From: Lachnospiraceae bacterium
Lineage (GTDB): Bacteria; Bacillota; Clostridia; Lachnospirales; Lachnospiraceae
Length of the DNA: 64,000 nt
Direction: 5' to 3'
NCBI GenBank assembly: GCA_902363835.1
Contig: CABJBM010000032.1
Location: 1 to 64,000 of the forward strand
Positions 1 to 7,944 of this stretch are shown piece after piece. Made by a program: the position numbers and the translations under genes. How positions within the stretch are numbered: the first letter of the stretch is position 1; the number at the start of each line of letters is the position of its first letter. Under the pieces are notes generated by a model, which was not told the origin of the DNA, ran no database searches, and saw only the letters and a list, made by a program, of their open reading frames with translations.

Positions 1-295
1 TTTTACTTGTTGTTTGGTTCGTATACAATTTCTTGTATTCGTTCTGAAATTTTCTCATTCAAAGCCATCAAACATGACTTGTTTTATTAGAATTTTCAGG
101 GTTTTACATACTGTTCAATCTTCTGTTTTCAAGGTGCTTCGTGTTGTTTCTGTCTTAACAGCAACTCGTTTATTCTATCACAGCGTTTCTGTCTTGTCAA
201 CACTTTTTTTATTTATTTTTTTCACTGTTTTTCGACAGCTGGTATATAGTAACACATCTTTGTTTCTATGTCAACTACTTTTTTCACTGTCTAAA
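1..295 (-). promoter_or_regulatory. rRNA operon leader with tandem promoters P1 and P2
   Basis: No protein gene is supported here. On the minus strand there are two near-consensus sigma-A promoters. P1 has TTGACA at 269-274, a 17-base spacer and TACTAT at 246-251. P2 has TTGACA at 195-200, a 17-base spacer and TAGAAT at 172-177. Downstream, GCACCTTGAAAACA (124-137) resembles the boxA antitermination element of rRNA leaders. Tandem strong promoters followed by a boxA-like element suggest the leader of an rRNA operon whose 16S gene begins just left of the window. The rRNA gene itself is not visible, so its identity is inferred. Confidence 0.65.
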
Positions 296-296
296 A

Positions 297-321
297 GTAA
301 AAAATGTTCATTTGGAAATGA
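297..321 (-). terminator. terminator after tRNA-Ser
   Basis: Just past the tRNA 3' end, minus-strand TCATTT-CC-AAATGA forms a 6-bp hairpin (308-321) followed by a T-rich run. It would end the tRNA-Ser transcript before the rRNA promoters. Confidence 0.5.
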
Positions 322-322
322 G

Positions 323-410
323 CGGAGAAAGAGGGATTTGAACCCTCGCGCCGGTTGCCCGACCTACACCCTTAGCAGGGGCGCCTCTTCGGCCTCTTGA
401 GTATTTCTCC
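323..410 (-). tRNA. tRNA-Ser(GCU)
   Basis: This 88-nt minus-strand sequence has the long variable arm of a class II tRNA. The acceptor arms GGAGAAA and TTTCTCC pair over 7 bp, the discriminator is G, the T-loop reads GGTTCAAATCC, and the anticodon loop CTGCTAA gives anticodon GCU, which reads AGC/AGU serine codons. CCA is not encoded: the bases after the discriminator are CT. It lies upstream of the rRNA promoters on the same strand. Confidence 0.93.
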
Positions 411-496
411 GTAGTTCATAACTTCCATATGAATGGTCTTTCAAATAAAATCTTTTCCAGACGCATTGACAATTATACAAGATATATTTCTACTTG

Positions 497-1210
497 TCAA
501 CCTATTTTTCGATTTATTTCTTCCTGTATTCTGTCATGTACCATCTCTGCAATTTGGATGGTTTTCATATTCCGATAATCCTCCGCATAAAGCGGCTTTA
601 AGAAACAAACCTGTACGGTCTGCTTTTTGGAAGAATTCTCATCAAAGGGCTTAAAACAGTCGATCAGTGCCACCGGTACAATGGGACATTTGGCATTTAC
701 GGCGCTTTTAAAGGTTCCTCCCTTAAATGACAGCAGTTTATTTCCTTCACGGCTACGGGTTCCCTCCGGGAAGATCACATAATTCTTTCCCATTTTTACC
801 TTTTCCGCCATTTTAACGATGATTTCCATGGAAGCCTTAATGTCCTGGCGGTCTATGGAAAAGCCATCTAAGGCTTTGATTACCTGTTTTACTAAAATAA
901 GCTTGGCAGCTTCCTTTTTTACCACTATGCTGAAAGGATTGGGGCAGGCATCCATAAGAGCCAATACATCAAACAATCCCTGATGGTTGGGAAACAGGAT
1001 GAAGCCATTTTCAGAGGGCAGATTCTCAACTCCCTGGATTTCTACTTTTATGCGCCCTGTCTTGTTTACTGTTTGAACAACATGGCGGAGATAATCATAG
1101 CGCTGCTCATCGGTATGGGTATCTTTTGGAAGTCCCATTCTCCATATGCGGTAAAACCATACAGGAACACGTAAAAAATTCCTGATTACCATATAAAAGA
1201 TACGATTCAT
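497..1210 (-). CDS. plsC: 1-acyl-sn-glycerol-3-phosphate acyltransferase (PlsC family)
   Basis: This 237-residue protein is a lysophosphatidic acid acyltransferase of phospholipid synthesis, acting at the inner face of the membrane. It has the two family motifs: NHQGLFD (H76-x4-D81, the catalytic HX4D) and FPEGTRS (147-153, glycerophosphate binding). The hydrophobic N-terminus (about residues 3-22) probably anchors it. ATG at 1210 follows a good ribosome-binding site (GGGAGG). It lies 4 bases downstream of the fumarase beta gene on the same strand, so it is likely cotranscribed, although the functions are unrelated. Family assignment is secure; the acyl donor is not visible. Confidence 0.9.
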   Translation of the reverse strand: MNRIFYMVIRNFLRVPVWFYRIWRMGLPKDTHTDEQRYDYLRHVVQTVNKTGRIKVEIQGVENLPSENGFILFPNHQGLFDVLALMDACPNPFSIVVKKEAAKLILVKQVIKALDGFSIDRQDIKASMEIIVKMAEKVKMGKNYVIFPEGTRSREGNKLLSFKGGTFKSAVNAKCPIVPVALIDCFKPFDENSSKKQTVQVCFLKPLYAEDYRNMKTIQIAEMVHDRIQEEINRKIG

Positions 1211-1214
1211 ATTG

Positions 1215-1766
1215 TTAATCCTCCCTGTACCTTTCTATGGCTGTTTCATATAAATTGTTTCCTTTGCTGTCTATGACAACCACCACGGGAAAGTCTTTTA
1301 TTTCCAGACGCCTTATGGCCTCTGTTCCCAAATCTTCATAAGCAATTACTTCAGATACTAGAATGCATTTTGAAAGAAGAGCTCCGGCCCCTCCTACTGC
1401 CGCAAAATAAACGGACTGGTTTCTTATTATGGCCTCAATGACTTCTTTGCTCCTTTTTCCTTTTCCTATCATTCCTCCCATTCCCATATCCAGAAGAAGG
1501 GGCGTGTACTTATCCATACGGCTGGCTGTGGTTGGTCCCGCAGAGCCGATGGGACGTCCTTCCCTTGCAGGGGATGGTCCCATATAATAGATCATGTTTC
1601 CTTTTATGTCAAAGGGAAGAGTTCCATTTTGGTCTAAAGTCTCTTTCATTCTTTTATGAGCTGCATCCCGGGCTGTATAAATAGTTCCGGTCAGATAAAC
1701 ATAATCTCCTGCACTTAAGCCTCTTGCATCTTCCCTGCTGATCGGTACTTTTATGTGATGATCCAT
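1215..1766 (-). CDS. class I fumarate hydratase (or tartrate dehydratase) beta subunit
   Basis: This 183-residue protein is the C-terminal, beta half of a two-subunit Fe-S hydro-lyase, which converts fumarate and malate (or dehydrates tartrate) together with the alpha subunit encoded upstream. The swivelling-domain signature GSAGPTTASRMDKY followed by a Gly-rich GMGGMIGKGKRS loop is clear. ATG at 1766 is preferred over a TTG four codons earlier because GGAGGA sits just before it. The gap to the alpha gene is 15 bases. Fumarase and tartrate dehydratase cannot be separated by sequence reading alone; fumarase is the usual role in fermentative clostridia. Confidence 0.87.
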   Translation of the reverse strand: MDHHIKVPISREDARGLSAGDYVYLTGTIYTARDAAHKRMKETLDQNGTLPFDIKGNMIYYMGPSPAREGRPIGSAGPTTASRMDKYTPLLLDMGMGGMIGKGKRSKEVIEAIIRNQSVYFAAVGGAGALLSKCILVSEVIAYEDLGTEAIRRLEIKDFPVVVVIDSKGNNLYETAIERYRED

Positions 1767-1781
1767 GATTTCCTCCAATCA

Positions 1782-2624
1782 TTATAGAACCCTGTGTACG
1801 TGTCTGTTTACATGACAGCAGATATTCACTGCCACCGGCAGTCCGGCTATGTGGGTTGGATAAGTTTCAATATTAACGGCCAGGGCTGTAATCCTTCCTC
1901 CCAGACCTCCGGGTCCGATTCCAAGCTTATTGATCTTTTCAAGCATCTCAAATTCCAGTTCTTTTACATAGGAAATAGAGGACCGTTCTTCAACATTCCT
2001 GGTCAATGCCTGCTTGGCTAACTGAGCGCATTTTTCAAAGGTCCCGCCGATTCCCACGCCAACTACCATAGGAGGACATGCATTTGGTCCGGCTTCCTTA
2101 ACAGCAGATAATATGGAATCCTTAATCCCTTCCAATCCATCCGCAGGCTTTAACATGAATATGCGGCTCATGTTTTCACTTCCAAATCCTTTGGGTGCAA
2201 CGGTAATATCAATCTTATCTCCACTCACAACTTCATAATGAATGACTGCAGGAGTATTATCCTTTGTATTCACCCGTTCCACCGGCTCCACAACTGATTT
2301 TCTTAAATACCCTTCTCCGTATCCTTCTCTTACCCCCTGATTGATTGCATCGGTAAGATTGCCGCCTTCCATATGTACGTCCTGCCCTATCTTTATAAAA
2401 ATCACTGCCATCCCAGTATCCTGGCAAATAGGAATCATATCCTCACCGGCAATTTTTAAATTTTCCTTCAGCTGGCAGAGGACCTGTCTGCCAAGAGGAG
2501 AGGTTTCTTCATCCACTGCCTTAAGAAATACCTTTTCCATATCATTTGACAGCACATGATTGGCTTCTATGCACATCTCTTTCACGTTCTTTGTTATTTC
2601 ATCAATACTAACCGTTCTGATCAT
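1782..2624 (-). CDS. class I fumarate hydratase (or tartrate dehydratase) alpha subunit
   Basis: This 280-residue protein is the catalytic, [4Fe-4S]-binding half of the two-subunit hydro-lyase. Cysteines suited to hold the cluster are C67 (PICQDTG), C183 (NACPP) and C269/C270 near the C-terminus. The GVGIGGTFEKC segment (189-199) and the GPGGLGGR segment (238-244) are typical of the family. ATG at 2624 follows GGAGGA. It is the first gene of an apparent fumA-fumB-plsC operon. A Fur-box-like palindrome lies 44 bases upstream, which would fit an iron-dependent enzyme, but this is only a candidate. Confidence 0.88.
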   Translation of the reverse strand: MIRTVSIDEITKNVKEMCIEANHVLSNDMEKVFLKAVDEETSPLGRQVLCQLKENLKIAGEDMIPICQDTGMAVIFIKIGQDVHMEGGNLTDAINQGVREGYGEGYLRKSVVEPVERVNTKDNTPAVIHYEVVSGDKIDITVAPKGFGSENMSRIFMLKPADGLEGIKDSILSAVKEAGPNACPPMVVGVGIGGTFEKCAQLAKQALTRNVEERSSISYVKELEFEMLEKINKLGIGPGGLGGRITALAVNIETYPTHIAGLPVAVNICCHVNRHVHRVL

Positions 2625-2667
2625 ATATTCCTCCAGATAAGCAGACCCTTTATTTTATTTCATCATA

Positions 2668-2680
2668 AATGATTCTCATT
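2668..2680. promoter_or_regulatory. candidate Fur-box-like operator upstream of fumarase genes
   Basis: The 13-bp AATGATTCTCATT is an inverted repeat (AATGA-N3-TCATT) that matches the core of the classic Fur box AATGATAATCATT at 11 of 13 positions, but the flanks match poorly. It sits between the Rrf2 terminator and the fumarase start. Confidence 0.3.
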
Positions 2681-2707
2681 GTGAAATCAAGTTTAAACAT
2701 AAAATAA

Positions 2708-2742
2708 GGCAGGGGATGTTTTATTTATCATTCCCTGCCCTG
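2708..2742 (-). terminator. probable terminator of the Rrf2 gene
   Basis: An inverted repeat, GGCAGGGGA with TTCCCTGCC (one G-U pair), flanks a T-rich loop. On the minus strand it is followed by a T-rich stretch. It lies 33 bases past the Rrf2 stop codon. Confidence 0.5.
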
Positions 2743-2774
2743 CTTAAAAGAAGCCCGATTTACACGATGGTTTA

Positions 2775-3203
2775 TTAATGGCTGTTAAAACGGTTCCGGA
2801 TCAACTTTTCCTGAATATCTTTTATCGTAATATCTTCCATTCTTCTTCTGCAAAGTTCATCTAAATCTCCATAAATTTCATCCATGACACCTGACATTCC
2901 AGAAGCAATCATACAAGGAGTATCTACATTCCCTGATTTCCAGGAAGAAGATACAAAGGTAACATCCAAAGCATCACAAATGCTTCTTAAATTAACTTCA
3001 GAGGAATCTTTTGCAAAATGATAGCCTCCCTCCAGCCCTTCCTTTGTTGTGATAATTCCGGCCTTTTTTAATTTTGCCATCACTTTTCTAACCCGGGCAG
3101 GATTGGTGCATACATTAGAAGCCAGCTCTTCACTGGAAATGGTTGTCTTCCTTTGGTTTAAATAAACTACTCCATGAACCGCTACTGCAAACTCACTTGT
3201 CAT
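2775..3203 (-). CDS. Rrf2 family transcriptional regulator
   Basis: This 142-residue protein is a winged-helix regulator. Residues 1-60 hold the helix-turn-helix (SSEELASNVCTNPARVRKVMAKLKKAG) and the wing motif KEGLEGGYHFAK that defines Rrf2 proteins. Three cysteines follow the wing region (SICDAL, DTPC, ELCR); some Rrf2 members use three cysteines for a 2Fe-2S cluster, but the spacing here is not that of IscR, so cofactor binding is unproven. ATG at 3203 follows AGGGG. A near-consensus promoter lies upstream. No cysteine-desulfurase or other sulfur genes adjoin it, so the target is unknown. Confidence 0.87.
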   Translation of the reverse strand: MTSEFAVAVHGVVYLNQRKTTISSEELASNVCTNPARVRKVMAKLKKAGIITTKEGLEGGYHFAKDSSEVNLRSICDALDVTFVSSSWKSGNVDTPCMIASGMSGVMDEIYGDLDELCRRRMEDITIKDIQEKLIRNRFNSH

Positions 3204-3343
3204 ACGAATCCCCTATTTCATGAGCATCATCTTCTTAAGTCAAGTCGGATATAGTACCGGCCGGACTTAGAAAATCAGCCGTCCGATGAGCTGTAAAGCC
3301 AATCGAACTTTCTTGATCTGTAATTGATATAGTTTCAGTTTAT

Positions 3344-3372
3344 ATTTTATCAACTTGCCGGATCATTGTCAA
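3344..3372 (-). promoter_or_regulatory. promoter of the Rrf2 gene
   Basis: On the minus strand TTGACA (3367-3372), a 17-base spacer and TAAAAT (3344-3349) form a near-consensus sigma-A promoter about 140 bases ahead of the start codon. Confidence 0.55.
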
Positions 3373-3397
3373 GGGTACTTCATCTACTTCATGGAAT

Positions 3398-3670
3398 TCA
3401 GCTGCTTTTGGATAATCCAATCTTTACCATCTGGTCTTTTAACTGTTCAACAGCCTGGTCTTCATCTTCTCCTAAGGCTGTGATTGTCACCAACTCTTCC
3501 TGTTTGACTGCTAATCTCATAATAGCGAGAGGATTTTTTAGATCAGCTTCCTTTTCCCCTTTTTTTAATAAGATAAGAGAAGTAAACTTCTTGGCTGCTG
3601 CAGCCATATCTCCTGCCAACCTGGCATGAATCCCCATTACATCCTGAACTATAAATTCAAATTGCTTCAC
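3398..3670 (-). CDS. HPr-like phosphocarrier protein in PTS operon
   Basis: This 90-residue protein resembles HPr, the phosphocarrier that passes phosphate from enzyme I to sugar-specific IIA proteins. The active-site histidine lies in GIHARLAGD (consensus GLHARPA; Pro is Leu here). The regulatory Ser46 region, normally K-S-I-M-G-V-M, reads KNPLAIMRLA, so the serine phosphorylated by HPr kinase is absent. GTG at 3670 is the start because AGGAGG lies 7 bases before it; reading further upstream overlaps the preceding gene and has no ribosome-binding site. It is the last gene of the PTS operon, 13 bases after the GH1 gene. It is probably an operon-dedicated paralogue that escapes catabolite control. 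Confidence 0.8.
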   Translation of the reverse strand: MKQFEFIVQDVMGIHARLAGDMAAAAKKFTSLILLKKGEKEADLKNPLAIMRLAVKQEELVTITALGEDEDQAVEQLKDQMVKIGLSKSS

Positions 3671-3683
3671 AAAACACCTCCTG

Positions 3684-5144
<1,461 letters not shown>

Positions 5145-5152
5145 TTATGAAT

Positions 5153-5494
5153 CTATTCCTTATTTTCCAATCGTTTCAAACGCTTTTCCCAACTTTCAAA
5201 GATTTTGATCATTTGCTTAGCAATATTGATTTCACTGTATATGGTCATTAACGTATCCTGTGCATGGGCGAAAATCAATGAATACTCTGTTTTTTCTCCT
5301 CTGGTTTCTCCCTGAATGGAATCTGTCTGGATCCGATGTGCCTCTGTAATCTTTTTCTGCGCATCCTTCATTTTTTCATTGGCTAAAATAAAATCCTGCT
5401 CAGCAATGGCTGTCAATGCTTCCTTACACAGCAAACGTGCGTCTCCCGCATTCATAATAATGCTCATTGCAGATTCTAGTGTTTTTTCATCCAT
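5153..5494 (-). CDS. PTS lactose/cellobiose family IIA component
   Basis: This 113-residue all-helical cytoplasmic protein takes phosphate from HPr and passes it to IIB. The family signature AHAQDTLM holds the phosphorylated His and the buried metal-binding Asp. Length is usual for the family (about 105-115). ATG at 5494 follows AAGGGTGA. It lies 23 bases after the IIC gene and 32 before the GH1 gene. Substrate is probably a beta-glucoside disaccharide, judged from the neighbouring GH1 enzyme. Confidence 0.9.
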   Translation of the reverse strand: MDEKTLESAMSIIMNAGDARLLCKEALTAIAEQDFILANEKMKDAQKKITEAHRIQTDSIQGETRGEKTEYSLIFAHAQDTLMTIYSEINIAKQMIKIFESWEKRLKRLENKE

Positions 5495-5517
5495 TTTTAA
5501 TCACCCTTCTTATTCTT

Positions 5518-6777
5518 CTAGTTCTTTCCCTCTGTCTTTTTTTCCAGTTCTGCCTCCTGGGCATCATATATACGAAAAAATGGATACCATATCAGGATTG
5601 AAAGCAATGCACAAACAGCCATTAAAATAACCCCTCTGATGCTTCCCGTTGTCAGCCATGTGGAAATGGGGAAGGGACAATACCACATACCAAAAACCAT
5701 GGTAGGAATCGGTGCAAATGGAATAACCTTTGTAAAAATCCAAACTACTGCCGGGAGTACGATTCCCATCAGCCACATGGGAATCATCATAATCGGATTC
5801 CATGCAATACATCCAAATACTACCGGTTCATTAATATTAAAAATCGCAGGCGCTAAACAGGCCCGGCCTAATGCTTTCAATTTATTGCTTTTTGCAAATA
5901 TGAGCATAATAACCAAGGGTAAGGTACACCCAATTCCGCCAATCCACAAATAAGCGGAATATACGGTAGGATCAGTAACCAGATTCAAGGTCTTATAAGT
6001 TGCCGTTCCGGCGGCTGCCATATTTACATTAGCAGTAATGGCCATGAGCATGGCCGGTTGATAAATCGGTGTAAGAACCCAACTTGAAATTCCCATTGAA
6101 TATAAAAAGCAAACAAGGAAAAGAGAGAGGACAAATCCCCATGGAGTCTGCATAACACTGGAAATCGGCATAAATAATGCCAGAAGAATATTATAAAGAT
6201 CAATTCCCATCAGATCTACTAAAATCCAAAGGGAACAAACAACAATACCGGCCGGCAGCATGGAATCAAACCATGCCCTGACAAAATCAGGGATAACAGA
6301 GGTTTCTTTGAAGAATGAAAACTTCCCAAAGATCCCCATAATAAAACCGGAAAAGACACCTGCAGTAATCGCTACAAACATTCCTCCTGCTCCTAAAGCC
6401 GCATGTTGAAAACCAGCCTCTCCATCTTTTATCACCTGGGGAGAAATAATAATTAAAAATGCTACTACGCCGGAAAGTGCCGCAATAATCCTTTGTTTAC
6501 GCAGACGCTTTTTTTCCATCAAATTAAATGGTATTAAAAATGCAATAAATAAAGATAATAATCCCATTGTCCAGCCAAATAAGGTCCAAAAATTCGGCCA
6601 CCACTGCCAGCCAAACACATCCCCCGGTACTGTCAGAAGGCAGAATATCGATCCCAGCAAAATAAAGGGAAGAACCTGCATAATAGAATCTTTTAAGGTA
6701 GTGACCCATACATTATTATTGATTTTATTCATCTTTGGTGAAAAACTATGTTCTAACCAATAAATTAACTGTTTCAT
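5518..6777 (-). CDS. PTS lactose/cellobiose family IIC permease
   Basis: This 419-residue integral membrane protein forms the sugar channel of the PTS. It shows about ten hydrophobic segments, beginning with residues 30-50 (SIMQVLPFILLGSIFCLL), and carries the conserved loop INEPVVFG, where the Glu binds sugar hydroxyls. Length is normal for IIC-Lac/Cel. ATG at 6777 follows AGGAATG-like bases. It is separated from the IIB gene by a degraded lipoprotein gene, so the original operon order IIB-x-IIC-IIA has been kept despite that loss. Confidence 0.92.
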   Translation of the reverse strand: MKQLIYWLEHSFSPKMNKINNNVWVTTLKDSIMQVLPFILLGSIFCLLTVPGDVFGWQWWPNFWTLFGWTMGLLSLFIAFLIPFNLMEKKRLRKQRIIAALSGVVAFLIIISPQVIKDGEAGFQHAALGAGGMFVAITAGVFSGFIMGIFGKFSFFKETSVIPDFVRAWFDSMLPAGIVVCSLWILVDLMGIDLYNILLALFMPISSVMQTPWGFVLSLFLVCFLYSMGISSWVLTPIYQPAMLMAITANVNMAAAGTATYKTLNLVTDPTVYSAYLWIGGIGCTLPLVIMLIFAKSNKLKALGRACLAPAIFNINEPVVFGCIAWNPIMMIPMWLMGIVLPAVVWIFTKVIPFAPIPTMVFGMWYCPFPISTWLTTGSIRGVILMAVCALLSILIWYPFFRIYDAQEAELEKKTEGKN

Positions 6778-6846
6778 TTTTCATCATTCCTTTCCTTTCA
6801 TACGGACACAAAGAGATTATTAGAAAAGCTGTGTCCTTATGTTCCT

Positions 6847-7330
6847 TTACTGTTGCCCTGCTTCCAAATAGCTGGTGTCACCACAGGCTTCCAATGTAAA
6901 TTTACCATTTTCATAAGATAATATGGTTACACTGCAATTGGAAATATCCTCTCCTTGATATTGACCTGGAACAGTCAATTCTAAAATTGTCGGAATTTCA
7001 CTGCCGCTTGATACGGCTAACACATTACCGCCTCCGGCAATCTTTGTCATTTGAATCATTTCAATCTGCCCACCCCTGTACCTGGCCTGTTGTATTAAAA
7101 AAAGTTTTTCCATGGCGAACCAGATATATTTTAATTATATCCGTATCCTCTCCTTGTGCAGCGCTTGTTATTGCTGCTGTGGTTTGAGCCTCTGTTTCCC
7201 CGTTGGCAGTAGATTTTTCTGTTGCTGCATCACTGCTTTCCTTTGCTGCAGTTCCAGAATTTGCTGGTGTACAGGCACACAGAACACCAACCGTTACTGA
7301 AATCATTACCATAGCCACCAATCTCTTCAT
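6847..7330 (-). pseudogene. histidine-phosphatase (phosphoglycerate-mutase-like) lipoprotein, internally deleted
   Basis: The first part encodes a lipoprotein signal (lipobox VLCAC near residue 20), a low-complexity Ala/Thr/Glu linker, then KIYLVRHGKTFFN, the start of a histidine-phosphatase domain with the catalytic RHG. It stops with TGA right after GQVQGWAD. The downstream bases continue in a different frame (from about 7067) with AGGGNVLAVSSGSEI and a C-terminal SVTILSYENGKFTLEACGD segment, which fit the end of the same fold. The central part of the domain, on the order of 100 or more residues, is missing and the frames do not match, so I read this as one gene with an internal deletion. 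ATG at 7330 has AAAGGG upstream. Confidence 0.75.
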
Positions 7331-7413
7331 TTTTTCTTTATCCCTTTCGTTAAAGTACAAACAAGGTATAAAAAAGGCAGTATCCTCTTCTCCTTATTTA
7401 TCTCATAATTCAC

Positions 7414-7719
7414 TTAACCCATTTCACTTAATAAATGCTCCAATGCCATATCCCCATTTAATGTTGAATAATATTCCGGCTTCATCAGGATGACCTTAAC
7501 AGCCTTTCCGCCTGTGTATTCTTCAATTTCATCTAGAATATAAGCCAGGTGAGGTCCCACCATCAGGGCATCAATCTCATCAATGTAGTTCTCAATTTCA
7601 CTTTCACCTCTTGCCTTTATACTAATCTCCATTTTTCTTGCGGCTGCTGCCTTTCTTATATTTGCCGCCATAAACCCGGAGCTGGCACCTGATCCGCAAA
7701 CCAGTAAAACATTTAACAT
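7414..7719 (-). CDS. PTS lactose/cellobiose family IIB component
   Basis: This 101-residue cytoplasmic protein carries the phosphocysteine that phosphorylates sugar during uptake. The active Cys is in LLVCGSGASSGFMA (C8), followed by the alternating beta/alpha pattern of IIB-Lac/Cel. ATG at 7719 follows GGAGG. It is the first gene of the minus-strand PTS operon, divergent from the PRD activator, with an operator-like palindrome between them. Confidence 0.9.
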   Translation of the reverse strand: MLNVLLVCGSGASSGFMAANIRKAAAARKMEISIKARGESEIENYIDEIDALMVGPHLAYILDEIEEYTGGKAVKVILMKPEYYSTLNGDMALEHLLSEMG

Positions 7720-7791
7720 AAATAAAATCCTCCTTTATCTGTATAATATTGTTTATGGAAAGCTGTCTTTTTAACTTCCCTGAAAAGGTGA

Positions 7792-7811
7792 TGAAAACTT
7801 TTTTGTTTTCA
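7792..7811. promoter_or_regulatory. inverted repeat upstream of PTS operon (possible catabolite-control site)
   Basis: TGAAAAC and GTTTTCA are perfect 7-bp arms separated by six bases of T. The arms resemble halves of cre sites bound by CcpA, though the spacing is wider than the classic cre. It lies about 75 bases upstream of the IIB start codon. Confidence 0.3.
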
Positions 7812-7854
7812 CAATGTATTTGATGCATTCATTATGACTTTTTTCCACTTAAAA

Positions 7855-7899
7855 TTCCACCAGAGATTTGCACATGAAGGGTGCAAATCTCTGGTGGAA
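7855..7899. promoter_or_regulatory. large perfect palindrome, putative operator for the PRD activator
   Basis: Two perfectly complementary 19-base arms (left arm TTCCACCAGAGATTTGCAC) surround a 7-base loop. Neither side is followed by a T-run, so it is not a terminator. The right arm overlaps the -35 position of the promoter of the downstream activator gene (TATAAT at 7918-7923), and the site lies between the divergent activator and PTS operon. It is probably the binding site of that regulator. Confidence 0.55.
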
Positions 7900-7923
7900 A
7901 AATTCTATCCATAATTTTATAAT
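7895..7923 (+). promoter_or_regulatory. promoter of the PRD activator gene
   Basis: TATAAT at 7918-7923 is a perfect -10 box. The -35 region, TGGAAA at 7895-7900 with a 17-base spacer, matches consensus at only four positions and lies within the right arm of the palindrome. This fits a regulated promoter. Confidence 0.45.
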
Positions 7924-7944
7924 GGATAGAAGGAGGATTTTACT

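Noticed and set aside
14..400. Open frame of 128 codons at the left edge
   Set aside because: It runs through rRNA promoters and tRNA-Ser on the other strand and has low-complexity Phe/Leu/Ser sequence; no ribosome-binding site supports it.
5564..5812. 82-codon minus-strand frame within the IIC gene
   Set aside because: It is a shadow of the IIC coding sequence in another frame, without a plausible start or family.
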